The position numbers and the translations under genes are program-made. 39,480 bases of DNA, from positions 1 through 39,480 of the forward strand of contig CADBXS010000021.1 of assembly GCA_902798705.1 (NCBI GenBank), given 5' to 3'. The notes beneath the pieces were generated by a model. It was given only the letters and a program-made list of their open reading frames with translations, searched no databases and was not told the DNA's origin. Below are positions 7,874 to 16,024 of this stretch, one piece after another; positions within the stretch are counted from its first letter, which is position 1; every line of letters begins with the position of its first letter. Source of the stretch: an uncultured Bacteroidales bacterium. Lineage in GTDB: Bacteria > Bacteroidota > Bacteroidia > Bacteroidales > Bacteroidaceae.

Positions 7874-8745
7874 ATGAAAACAATGAAGATTTGGAGAAAC
7901 ATTTTTATGATGCTTGCTGCTTTCTCCCTCGCCTCTTGCAGCAGCGACGATGATAACGACAAGGACATGCCTCTTGCAGCAGCGACGATGATAACGACAA
8001 GGACATTACCAAGGAGATGAACATGAGCGTTTCCGCTGAACCGGGCGTGATGTACGACCTCTTCGACAGCATGGGAGAGCATCCCATTGAGTGCATGCGC
8101 GTGATGACAGAAGACGAGCCGGGACAATGGCAGAACCTGTATTTCAGCGGCATCAAGGGTTTTACTTACGAAAGAGGTCATGAATACGAATTGCGAGTGA
8201 AGCGGACTATTTTGGCCAATCCGCCCCAGGATGCCAGCAACCGCACATACGAACTGGTGCGCATCCTCGCCGACAAGAAAGTGGAAGATGTGGCAGAGCC
8301 TGTGGAGAAAGTAGTAAAGAGTGAGGCAGACATTGAGTATGAGCAACAGTGCCCTGTAGAGAAGTATGCCATAGCCAAAGGTGGTGAATATATGGTGGAT
8401 GCCGATGGCAATGTGACATACGCTGATAGCACGCCGACTCCCGAATTCGACAAGCATGCACAAATCTACTTGGAGAACATTCTCGACAAGAGCCATCCGC
8501 TATGGCAGGCAGGTGCTCGTTATATGGCAACATACGCCTACGTTCTTTCACCGCTTACCGATGAGATACGCCTTGTGCCGAGCAATCGTTCTGCTATCCT
8601 CTTCAAGAACATACTTACCGAGAGCGAGATGGCACACGTCCAGCAATCGATGAAACAGGGCGAAACATTGCGCTACGGCCTCATCCTCTGCAATGTTTAT
8701 AAGCGCGCAATACAGAAAGTGGAGTTCACAATAAAGAAGAAATAA
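7874..8745 (+). pseudogene. DUF4377-like lipoprotein gene, frame-shifted by a tandem duplication
   Basis: The ATG at 7874 begins a lipoprotein signal peptide with hydrophobic FMMLAAFSLAS and lipobox Cys, followed by SSDDDNDKD. A perfect 38-bp tandem duplication (7931-7968, 7969-8006) then shifts the frame, and translation ends shortly after. Removing one copy joins the signal peptide in frame to the long downstream frame (from about 8017 to 8745), which contains YELRVKRTILANPPQD, the look of a DUF4377 domain, and a C-terminal part ending KVEFTIKKK. Without the signal, the downstream frame would be cytoplasmic and probably useless. The break could be reversible by slippage or recombination between the repeats. 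Function of the intact lipoprotein is unknown; it would be anchored to the outer membrane. Confidence 0.85.
7931..8006 (+). repeat. perfect 38-bp tandem duplication in a lipoprotein gene
   Basis: Positions 7931-7968 and 7969-8006 are identical over 38 bases and cover the lipobox codons. Because 38 is not a multiple of three, the second copy breaks the reading frame; losing one copy restores it exactly. Confidence 0.95.
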
Positions 8746-8782
8746 AACAAGATTATAAACAAGAAAACCATCACCATCATTT

Positions 8783-8867
8783 GCTTGCTGCTTTCTCGCT
8801 CACCTCTTGCAACAGCGACGATGCTGAAGGTTCGTGGTTTCAAAAAAATACAAATGAATGGATTTAA
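8783..8867 (+). pseudogene. remnant of a second lipoprotein signal peptide
   Basis: Positions 8783-8823 match 7912-7952 of the preceding lipoprotein gene with only three mismatches in 41 bases and encode AAFSLTSCNSDDAEG, a lipobox and acidic tail. There is no ATG in frame, and the frame stops at 8865-8867 inside a dispersed repeat end. This looks like the leftover of a paralogous lipoprotein gene cut short by the repeat. Confidence 0.6.
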
Positions 8868-8897
8868 ATCGTCCCAAGTATTTTTTTAACGATTACT
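8829..8897. repeat. solo end of the terminal-inverted-repeat element, copy B
   Basis: TTCGTGGTTTC followed by GGATTTAAATCGTCCCAAG and TTTTTTTAACGATTACT matches the reverse complement of the left half of the element at 1672-1920. No opposite end is seen nearby. The glycosyltransferase stop (8886-8888) and its last residues lie inside the repeat. Confidence 0.6.
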
Positions 8898-9938
8898 AAG
8901 CAATGCATCTGCTATTGTCTTTGACGTGTTTTCCAAATTGAATTTGCGTTCTGCCAAAGCACGGGCATTGCGTCCCATTTTCTTTGTTTCTTCGGGGTGC
9001 TCCAACAGATAGCGAAGAGCGTGTTCCCATGCATCCACATCGTAGTAAGGCACGCTGATGCCCACACCTTCCTTATCTACATCGTAAGGAAAAGTAGCGT
9101 TGCGAGTGGTTATAACAGGTGTGCCTAAGGCCAAAGCCTCTACCAATGTGGTAAGTCCCACGGTGTAGTTGCTTTTTCTGCAACAAATCGTAATACATTC
9201 GGCCTGATTCACGATTTGAGCTAATTCGCCAATCATCAAGCGATGAATGACATGGATATCGACATTCTTGGGAACGGACACCCCTTTCAGCACCTTCGTG
9301 TAGTCCAAATCGCCAGTCTTTTCGTTGATATACATGGTGAGTTTTGCTTTCTCCACTCTGGAGAAAGCTTCTATCAGCGTTGGCAAGTCGCGCTGTTCCT
9401 TTCCCGTTGAAATGAAACCACTTCGTTGCTGTCCATCTTTCAACACATGGTCGTAGAACTCCAAATCGGGTCCCCACGGCACCACCTGCAACTTTTCCTT
9501 CTTGGCTTTCGAGCTTTTCAGCGACTCATCAACCAGTTGCTGGCTGAAAAAGAACATGTGGTCGATACCCCGATAGAACAATCTGGACACTCGCTCCCGA
9601 AGCCATCCTTTTGCCTCCACTATGGGTTGGTGATGCCAAATGACAATTGGTTTGCGATAGAGTCCTAAAGCACGCAAGAAGATCAGTGCTTCGATACCAC
9701 GAAAAGACGTGGCATAAAGGGCATCGTATTTCTTTCCGCAAGTGAGGATGCGCCATGCTGTGAGCAAAGTCAGTTTCAGCCGGTTATCGTAGAAAGGTTT
9801 GTAGAGATGCGGAATGACCTCTACACCATATTTCGGCAGGTGAGTGGCACCATAAAGCAAATGGCCAGGGTAAAGTCCCTCCTGCCATTCACGCAGGATG
9901 CGCTCCGTGTCTTGGGTATGATAAAAATAGACTTTCAT
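8886..9938 (-). CDS. glycosyltransferase family 4
   Basis: A 350-residue GT-B glycosyltransferase. The N-terminal half begins MKVYFYHTQDTERIL; the donor domain has STGKEQRDLPTLIEAF and, near the C-terminus, GLTTLVEALALGTPVITT, which covers the EX7E region of GT4 enzymes. No membrane spans. I chose the ATG at 9938 because it overlaps the stop of the flippase gene (ATGA, 9935-9938), indicating translational coupling; a longer frame would add eight residues. It probably adds a sugar to the lipid-linked oligosaccharide moved by the flippase. The donor sugar is unknown. Its 3' end runs into a dispersed repeat. Confidence 0.85.
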   Translation of the reverse strand: MKVYFYHTQDTERILREWQEGLYPGHLLYGATHLPKYGVEVIPHLYKPFYDNRLKLTLLTAWRILTCGKKYDALYATSFRGIEALIFLRALGLYRKPIVIWHHQPIVEAKGWLRERVSRLFYRGIDHMFFFSQQLVDESLKSSKAKKEKLQVVPWGPDLEFYDHVLKDGQQRSGFISTGKEQRDLPTLIEAFSRVEKAKLTMYINEKTGDLDYTKVLKGVSVPKNVDIHVIHRLMIGELAQIVNQAECITICCRKSNYTVGLTTLVEALALGTPVITTRNATFPYDVDKEGVGISVPYYDVDAWEHALRYLLEHPEETKKMGRNARALAERKFNLENTSKTIADALLSNR

Positions 9939-11446
9939 TTCTTTCGAAGATAACCGACACACTCCTTGAAAATCTTGGCACCCGACAACCAGATGGCAAC
10001 CACATAGATGACAGCGGCCAACAATACACGAACCACCAGTAAGAGATAGATGTTTTCAATGTTTCGCGTGAGGAAACCCGTGACGAGCATCGTGGCTGCT
10101 GCTATCAGGATAAAAGGCAGTATATCCTTGATGGCACTCAGATAGCCAAGATGGATTTCACGCTTCAGGAATGCGTGCCATATAAAGAGCCAGAGGATAT
10201 AGATGCTGACGTAGCAAACCACCATCAGACGCACATCGGACAAATGGAGCGTAAAGAGTGAAGTGCTCAACGAAAGTGTCCAATTGAAATGCTTCACGGC
10301 AACCAGGAATGCCAATATCACAAGTCCCTGCGAAATGATATTCCACATATACACATCGCTCCGTCCGCGACTGATGAGGAAGTTGAAATAGAGGGCTGTG
10401 ATTGGCATGAAAGCACCAGCAATGCACAGCATCTGCATCATCTCTGCACTGCCCAACCATTTCGCTCCAACGGTTATCACAATGAATTCCTTCGCCACAA
10501 GTGCCAGTCCGAACATGGCAGGAAAGGCAATGAAACAGGTGAAGCGAAGCATCTTGCGGAAAGCGCGTTGCAGGCGTTCTTGGTCATCACCCACCTGCAC
10601 AAACATCGGTTGCGCTACTCCCTGTACCATTCCCGTGATGAGCTGACTGCCCATCTTGTTCCACTTGTCGGCCTGGTCGTAGGTTCCCACCATCTTCTTA
10701 GTGTAGAAATAGCCGAAAACAAGTGTGAAGAGTTTGTTGTTGATACAGTTGAAGATATTTGTTATCAACAACTTACAAGAGAAGCCGAACATCTCCTTGA
10801 TGGGCTGAATGCTGAACTGACGGGAAGGACGGAAACCAGAGTATTTCCAACTGAGGATGGAAACGACCGTCACATATACCATGGCCTGTGTCACAATACT
10901 CCAATAGCTCATCCCCATGAAGGCCATTGTGATACCAACGATACCCGAAATCAGCAATGCTATCACACCGATTATCGCCTGCTCTTTCACTCTCAATTGC
11001 TTGAAGAGTATGGCACGCGGAGTGATGGAGAAATTCGCGAAGAAGAAACCCAAGAAAGCATAGCGGGACAGCCAAAGGAGTTCGGGGTCACCAAAGAACT
11101 TGACGATAAGAGGCGCAGAAAACCACAGAATGACATAGAGGAAGGCACTTACGGAAATATTGAACCAGAAGACCGAATTGTAATCCACGTGCGTGGCGTT
11201 CTTTCGGTTGGTCAAAGCCGAAATAAAACCGCTTTCCTGCAAGGCAGCTGCAATGGCTGAAAAGATGGACAATTCGCTTGCCAGACCATAGTCTTCTTGC
11301 GTCAGTTTGCGAGCCAGAATGATGCCAAAGACCACATTGAGCAACTGCATGGCACCATTGTTGGCCATGCCCCAAAGCAACCCCTTTGCGGTCTTGTCCT
11401 TCAAAGAGGAAGCATCATCATTGCTATGTGCGTCTTCAAGTTTCAT
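9935..11446 (-). CDS. Wzx-type polysaccharide flippase (MOP superfamily)
   Basis: A 503-residue integral membrane protein with about 12 to 14 hydrophobic segments, opening KTAKGLLWGMANNGAMQLLN, typical of polysaccharide transporters (PF01943/PF13440, WzxC-like). It would flip undecaprenyl-linked oligosaccharides across the inner membrane. It follows the acyltransferase gene by 14 bp and overlaps the GT4 gene by four bases, so the three form one unit. The residues LSTSLFTLHLSDVRL in a late loop look low-complexity and recall the translated intergenic heptamer repeats, but the DNA match is weak. Confidence 0.88.
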   Translation of the reverse strand: MKLEDAHSNDDASSLKDKTAKGLLWGMANNGAMQLLNVVFGIILARKLTQEDYGLASELSIFSAIAAALQESGFISALTNRKNATHVDYNSVFWFNISVSAFLYVILWFSAPLIVKFFGDPELLWLSRYAFLGFFFANFSITPRAILFKQLRVKEQAIIGVIALLISGIVGITMAFMGMSYWSIVTQAMVYVTVVSILSWKYSGFRPSRQFSIQPIKEMFGFSCKLLITNIFNCINNKLFTLVFGYFYTKKMVGTYDQADKWNKMGSQLITGMVQGVAQPMFVQVGDDQERLQRAFRKMLRFTCFIAFPAMFGLALVAKEFIVITVGAKWLGSAEMMQMLCIAGAFMPITALYFNFLISRGRSDVYMWNIISQGLVILAFLVAVKHFNWTLSLSTSLFTLHLSDVRLMVVCYVSIYILWLFIWHAFLKREIHLGYLSAIKDILPFILIAAATMLVTGFLTRNIENIYLLLVVRVLLAAVIYVVAIWLSGAKIFKECVGYLRKK

Positions 11447-11460
11447 TTATTCTTCATTCA

Positions 11461-12483
11461 TCATTTTTCATTCTTCACTTTTTTATATCTTCCACTCAAC
11501 CAAGGCACACTTTCAATCTTCGGCACAAGCCAAGTGCATGTCACGAGAATCAATGTCAAGCACAGAATGAAGTCCTCCCAATGCCCCACCATCGTATGAT
11601 GGAAAAGGCGATGCGTGAGATGATAGGTAATAAGGAGTGGATAATGAGCAACGAAAAACACCATTGAGTGTTCGCCAACGAAATTGATGACAGGTACTCG
11701 CTTCACTGGTAGAGAAAGCAGGATGCCTGCAAAGCCACAAAGCGAGAGGATGGAATTGACGATGGCTCCCACAGGACGTTGCACATATTTGTTCAGGCTC
11801 ATGTCGTACTCACCGTGATAATGGATATTGAGATAGATAAAAAGTCCGATGAATACGGCAGAAATCGCCAAGACACCAGCCTTCGGGACATGGTTCATCA
11901 CCCACTTCCACAGGCGTCCCAAAAAGAAAAAGAAAATGCCGAGAAACACATTGCTCAGACTCATGGGCAATGGATTTCCTTGCTGGTAGAGCCAATAGCT
12001 GATGAAAGGAAACGTGACGATAATCCATCGAAGATGCCTCACCTTTCCGATGAAGTGCATAAATAGATATGCCACATAGAAACTAAAGAGAAACCAAATC
12101 GGAGCATTGCCGTAAGGACGACTAATCATGATATTGTGCTCCCACGTGATACGTTTCTCCAAATAAGGCATGAACATATCCAAGTTGAAAAGCATCATGC
12201 CGAAGAAAATGGCATCGCCAATGATGGTCCAAGAAATATAGGGAACGAGCAAACGCTTGGTGCGGTCGATGCAATACGCCTTGGAATTGCCACTGACGGT
12301 CTTGTTGAAATAGCCTGCCTTGAAAAAGAAAAATGACATGAAAAAGAACGTCCATGCCATCATCTTTCCGCACCAAAAGGCACCACGCATTCCGCAGAAC
12401 CCTGCCACGTGCAGAACTATCATCCTCAAGATGCATATTCCACAAAGAAGGTCGAATGCATGATTCCTCTGTTTCAAAGCCAT
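11461..12483 (-). CDS. membrane acyltransferase 3 family protein
   Basis: A 340-residue polytopic protein of the acyltransferase 3 family (PF01757). RNHAFDLLCGICILRMIVLH carries the conserved early histidine in the first membrane helix, and DRTKRLLVPYISW is the typical loop after helix three. About ten hydrophobic segments follow. Members O-acetylate or O-succinylate surface sugars. It sits between the Rieske-like lipoprotein gene and the flippase gene with gaps of 16 and 14 bp, consistent with modification of the exported glycan. The C-terminal KKVKNEK is encoded by a heptamer repeat, so the natural end may have been altered. Confidence 0.85.
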   Translation of the reverse strand: MALKQRNHAFDLLCGICILRMIVLHVAGFCGMRGAFWCGKMMAWTFFFMSFFFFKAGYFNKTVSGNSKAYCIDRTKRLLVPYISWTIIGDAIFFGMMLFNLDMFMPYLEKRITWEHNIMISRPYGNAPIWFLFSFYVAYLFMHFIGKVRHLRWIIVTFPFISYWLYQQGNPLPMSLSNVFLGIFFFFLGRLWKWVMNHVPKAGVLAISAVFIGLFIYLNIHYHGEYDMSLNKYVQRPVGAIVNSILSLCGFAGILLSLPVKRVPVINFVGEHSMVFFVAHYPLLITYHLTHRLFHHTMVGHWEDFILCLTLILVTCTWLVPKIESVPWLSGRYKKVKNEK

Positions 12484-12499
12484 AAAAACACGCTAAAGA

Positions 12500-13036
12500 T
12501 TAGTTGATAATGTTGACTCTTATGCCATCGTATGTGATAGGATAGCGGTAGAGTCCACGAGGAGAATCGTAAGTGCCGTTGCCCTTGCTGAGAATCACAC
12601 CATCATTGTTGAGGTCGTACTTGATGGCGCATTTTCCACAAGTCACCACGCCGTTTTCTCCCAGTGTCAGTCGGTAGTCGTTGCGGTCGCAGTTAGGACA
12701 AGCCAAATCGTACGCACGGTAATTGCCCCAGTTGTCAGTTCCCACGATGATGCCTCCCAGTCCGAAACGGAAATCCTTCGACAAGGCATCCAAGTTGTAG
12801 GATGTTTGGCTCTGCAACGTTTTCATCACAATCTTATCCCCCGACTGACGAATCGTTGCAAACTGTCCAAAATTGCCAATGACATTGATGAGTTCGCGAT
12901 ACGACACCACTTGGAAACCGCACATCACTCGATATTTCTGCGAGTAAGTGCTGGTGAGATCGTCACTGCAAGAAGTGGAAACGAATCCCGAAATGCAAAC
13001 AAGCATCAAGATGGCCACACGTAGCTTATTCATCAT
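12500..13036 (-). CDS. lipoprotein with Rieske-like fold but a CxxC/CxxC metal site
   Basis: A 178-residue protein with a lipoprotein signal peptide and lipobox ending in Cys23 (VSTSC). The C-terminal half reads like a Rieske-type domain: RAYDLACPNC (Cys113, Cys116), then VVTCGKCAIKYDL (Cys133, Cys136), then GLYRYPITYDGIRVNI. Canonical Rieske proteins have CxH and CxxH; here both histidines are replaced, leaving two CxxC pairs. This could hold a Cys4 zinc or iron site. The role is unknown. Gaps of 16 and 36 bp to its neighbours suggest cotranscription with the acyltransferase and the aldo/keto reductase. Family assignment is by pattern and spacing only. Confidence 0.65.
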   Translation of the reverse strand: MMNKLRVAILMLVCISGFVSTSCSDDLTSTYSQKYRVMCGFQVVSYRELINVIGNFGQFATIRQSGDKIVMKTLQSQTSYNLDALSKDFRFGLGGIIVGTDNWGNYRAYDLACPNCDRNDYRLTLGENGVVTCGKCAIKYDLNNDGVILSKGNGTYDSPRGLYRYPITYDGIRVNIIN

Positions 13037-13072
13037 AGAAAAGTACCGATGAAATCGAGAATTTTTGAAGTT

Positions 13073-14044
13073 TTAGAACCAAAGAACAGGGTCGGAAATG
13101 ATAGCATCAATTTCAGCCATTTCCTCATCCGAGAACTTCAGATTGTTCAGTGTCTCCAGATTGTTATTCAATTGAGCCACGGACGACGTGCCAATAATCA
13201 GCGAAGTGACTCGTTCGTCGCTGAGAACCCATGCCAATGCCATCTGAGCCATGCTCTGACCACGACGCTTGGCAATTACACCCAGTTTCCTTGCTGCTTC
13301 CACACGTTCTACCGTCACTTGCGACTGTTGCAAAAATCCAGTTGAGCGAGCTGCACGGCTACCCTCAGGAATACCATTGTCGTATTTGCCCGTGAGCAGA
13401 CCTTGTGCCAAAGGTGAGAAACAGATGATACCGCTTCCATTGTCGGCAGCAAGTTGGAAGTTCTCCTGCTTGGCCTTCATGTCGAACATAGAACAACGAT
13501 ACTGACTCAGCAAGCATGGCACCTTTGCCTCCTTCAGAATGTCGTATGCCAACTGCTGCTCCTTAGGAGGATACTTCGATATGCCTGCGTAGAGAGCCTT
13601 ACCCTGTCGTACCAAGTCGATGAGTGCCTGCATGGTTTCCTCCACAGGTGTCACACCATCATAGCGATGGGAATAGAACACATCGAAATACTCCAGTCCG
13701 CAGCGTTTCAGACTCTGGTCACACGAAGCAATGAGATTCTTGCGCGAACTACCTGTTCCGTAAACGCCATCCCACATGTCGTGTCCAGCCTTCGAGGAAA
13801 TGAACATCTCATCACGATGACTTGCTAAGTTTTCCTTCAGGATACGTCCGAAGTTTGTCTCAGCACTTCCTGGCGAAGGACCGTAGTTGTTGGCCAGGTC
13901 GAAATGGCAGATGCCGGCATCGAATGCACGCAGAATCATCTGAGTGGCAACATCGAAGTCATCTACATCGCCGAAATTGTGCCACAATCCCAATGAAAGC
14001 AATGGGAGCTGCACACCGCTATGTCCACAATATTTGTATTCCAT
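13073..14044 (-). CDS. aldo/keto reductase, YghZ/Kv-beta type
   Basis: A 323-residue NADPH-dependent aldo/keto reductase. The catalytic tetrad is visible as Asp49 (HFDLANNYG), Tyr54, Lys85 (ISSKAGHDMW) and His126 (FYSHRYDG). The NNYGPSPGSAE motif and the internal GLEYFDVFYSHR mark the YghZ (L-glyceraldehyde 3-phosphate reductase) / potassium-channel-beta-like subgroup, which detoxifies aldehydes such as methylglyoxal. C-terminal SLIIGTSSVAQLNNN binds the cofactor phosphate. Cytoplasmic. It begins 33 bp after the damaged argH and precedes the Rieske-like lipoprotein by 36 bp. Confidence 0.92.
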   Translation of the reverse strand: MEYKYCGHSGVQLPLLSLGLWHNFGDVDDFDVATQMILRAFDAGICHFDLANNYGPSPGSAETNFGRILKENLASHRDEMFISSKAGHDMWDGVYGTGSSRKNLIASCDQSLKRCGLEYFDVFYSHRYDGVTPVEETMQALIDLVRQGKALYAGISKYPPKEQQLAYDILKEAKVPCLLSQYRCSMFDMKAKQENFQLAADNGSGIICFSPLAQGLLTGKYDNGIPEGSRAARSTGFLQQSQVTVERVEAARKLGVIAKRRGQSMAQMALAWVLSDERVTSLIIGTSSVAQLNNNLETLNNLKFSDEEMAEIDAIISDPVLWF

Positions 14045-14077
14045 ACTTAATATAAATGAAGAATGTAGAATGAAGAA

Positions 14078-15333
14078 TCATTTTTCATTCAAAACCAACT
14101 TAGCTATCGCTGAATCCATCTTTTCGAAGCGGAAACCAGCCATTACATCGTCCATCAGCTGCTGAATCTTGTCGTTGCAAAGATTGCCGATAGAACCTTC
14201 ATGCGCACTTCCTCCACCGAGAACATCGGATTGTAGATGTCGTTGTCGAGGATGTGCTCATTTACCTTCATCTTGTTAATGATGTAAGCAGCCATCTTCA
14301 GGCAGTCCTTCAGTTCGTCGAATGCAGGGAGGAACACCTCCTTGATGATTTGCAAGTCGCGGAAATAGCCCACAGGCAAGTTGTTCATGATGAGCATGAT
14401 GGTCTGAGGCAGCGACTGTAATTTGTTGCACTTGGCACGTGTCAACTCAAACACGTCTGGGTTCTTCTTGTGCGGCATGATGCTCGAACCCGTCGTACAA
14501 TCGTCTGGCAACTTCACAAAACCGAAGTTCTGACTATTGAACATACACGCATCGAATGCCATCTTCGCCACCGTTCCTGCAATGCTTGCCATGGAGAATG
14601 CCACATTGCGCTCGGTCTTTCCACGTCCCATCTGCGCATACACCACATTATAGTCCATTGAGTCGAAGCCTAACAGGTCGGTTGTCATCTGACGGTTGAG
14701 AGGGAAAGAAGAGCCATAGCCAGCAGCAGAACCAAGCGGATTACGGTTGGTGATTTTCCAAGCAGCCAGCAAGTATTGCATATCATCCACAAGTCCTTCG
14801 GCGTAAGCACCAAACCACAAACCAAAACTCGATGGCATAGCCACCTGCAAGTGGGTGTAGCCAGGCATCAGCACATCCTTGTAGCGATTACTTTGCTGAA
14901 TCAGCTCGTCGAAGAGTTGCTTGGTGAGTTGGGCAATTTCACGAATCTGGTCACGGATAAAGAGCTTGAGGTCCACCAGCACCTGGTCATTCCTAGAACG
15001 ACCACTGTGGATTTTCTTCCCGATGTCGCCAAGTTTGCGAGTCAGCATCAACTCCACTTGCGAGTGAACATCCTCCACTCCTTCCTCAATCACGAACTCA
15101 CCCTTCTCTGCCTGCTCGTAGATAGCCCGCAGTTCCTTCAGAAGCACGTCCAGCTCCTCAGCCGTGAGAAGTCCGATGGACTGGAGCATCGTGATATGCG
15201 CCATGTTGCCCAGCACGTCATACTTGGCAAGATAGAGATCCATCTCGCGGTCTCTGCCGATGGTGAATTTCTCTATCTCATCGGTCATGCGGACCTTCTT
15301 GGTCCATATATTTTCTACTTTATTATTACCCAT
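14078..15333 (-). pseudogene. argH: argininosuccinate lyase with internal deletion and frameshift
   Basis: The first ~375 codons encode a normal argininosuccinate lyase, including the fumarase-superfamily signature SSIMPHKKNPD near residue 281 and the SGRSRNDQ substrate loop. After MFSVEEV the frame breaks and would end after 392 residues at 14155. In another frame the sequence continues as HEGSIGNLCNDKIQQLMDD and on to a stop at 14078-14080, the normal C-terminus. The segment that should lie between (roughly 34 residues, typically containing GMPFRDAYK and ending HHTHEGS) is absent. So a deletion of about 100 bp, not a multiple of three, occurred near 14205-14209. Loss or reduction of activity in arginine synthesis is likely. 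It is third in the pyrE-SRPBCC-argH operon. Confidence 0.85.
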
Positions 15334-15370
15334 AGGTTTATTTTCACCCTTCTATTGAAAGACTAACAAT

Positions 15371-15393
15371 TCCCCTCCTTCGCAGGGAGGGGA
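15371..15393. repeat. GC-rich palindrome
   Basis: TCCCCTCC and GGAGGGGA pair around a short loop, followed by AAGGGAGTGGGTCC. It lies between the SRPBCC and argH genes and resembles the palindrome at 15994-16009. Such CCCCTCC...GGAGGGG palindromes are common between genes in Bacteroidales. Confidence 0.6.
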
Positions 15394-15408
15394 AAGGGAG
15401 TGGGTCCA

Positions 15409-15882
15409 CTATTCGTAAGGAATCATCGCCAGCAAGTCAGCCAGTTTCTCAATGCCTTCCTGCAATGGTTTCTCCACCATCACCTTGATAAACGGATTCA
15501 ACTTGGCATCAATCGTCAGCTTCATCTTACTGCCCGTGTCAGTGGTAGGCAGAATCTGCACCCACAAGGTCATTGGCACAGGCGACTCCACAGCCTCATA
15601 CTTTACACACTTCTCTGGTTCGCGGTCAATGATTTTGATAGTCATCTTTCCCACTGGAGGGATATTCATGCTCACTGTGTCGGCCGTGAATTCCAACGAA
15701 TCCAACTGCTGCTGAGCCTTTTCAAACTGCTCCTCCGACACCTGTTCCTTCATCCGTTCAGCACGAGCAGGGTCCTTGATTGCCTCCTTCACTGCAGCCA
15801 TATTGTTCAAGTCCGACAATTTGGCATACACACTCGACTGCGCGTAAGCTACCTGCTTAATACTACTTTCGTATTTAGCCAT
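15409..15882 (-). CDS. SRPBCC-fold (START-like) protein of unknown ligand
   Basis: A 157-residue protein of the polyketide cyclase / START-like (SRPBCC) type: AKYESSIKQVAYAQSSVYAKLSD at the start forms the first strand and helix, and the end LADLLAMIPYE is the long C-terminal helix. No signal peptide or membrane span. The ATG at 15882 is used; the preceding TTG is less likely. It lies between pyrE and argH, an order that recurs in Bacteroidales. The ligand and role are unknown. Confidence 0.75.
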   Translation of the reverse strand: MAKYESSIKQVAYAQSSVYAKLSDLNNMAAVKEAIKDPARAERMKEQVSEEQFEKAQQQLDSLEFTADTVSMNIPPVGKMTIKIIDREPEKCVKYEAVESPVPMTLWVQILPTTDTGSKMKLTIDAKLNPFIKVMVEKPLQEGIEKLADLLAMIPYE

Positions 15883-15993
15883 CAAATGATTTACTGATTT
15901 AAAAATTTATGATTTACCGATTAAAGTTACTAACTCTATCACAATGGAACATTCCCTCATAGGCATTCCCATAGAGCAGAGTAACTACCTTAC

Positions 15994-16009
15994 CTCCCCC
16001 TCGGGGGAG
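15994..16009. repeat. GC-rich palindrome downstream of pyrE
   Basis: CTCCCCC and GGGGGAG are adjacent inverted repeats followed by CCGGTGGGGGG. It lies in the 142-bp gap between pyrE and the SRPBCC gene and is related to 15371-15393. It may stabilise or punctuate the operon mRNA. Confidence 0.6.
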
Positions 16010-16024
16010 CCGGTGGGGGGCCTC

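Noticed and set aside
7931-8006. CRISPR-like array at the 38-bp repeat
   Set aside because: There are only two copies, directly adjacent with no spacer, and they lie in a coding sequence; it is a tandem duplication.
10200-10300. Possible in-frame insertion of a heptamer repeat in the flippase gene (LSTSLFTLHLSD)
   Set aside because: The residues resemble translated heptamer repeats, but the DNA similarity to the intergenic repeats is too weak to claim insertion.
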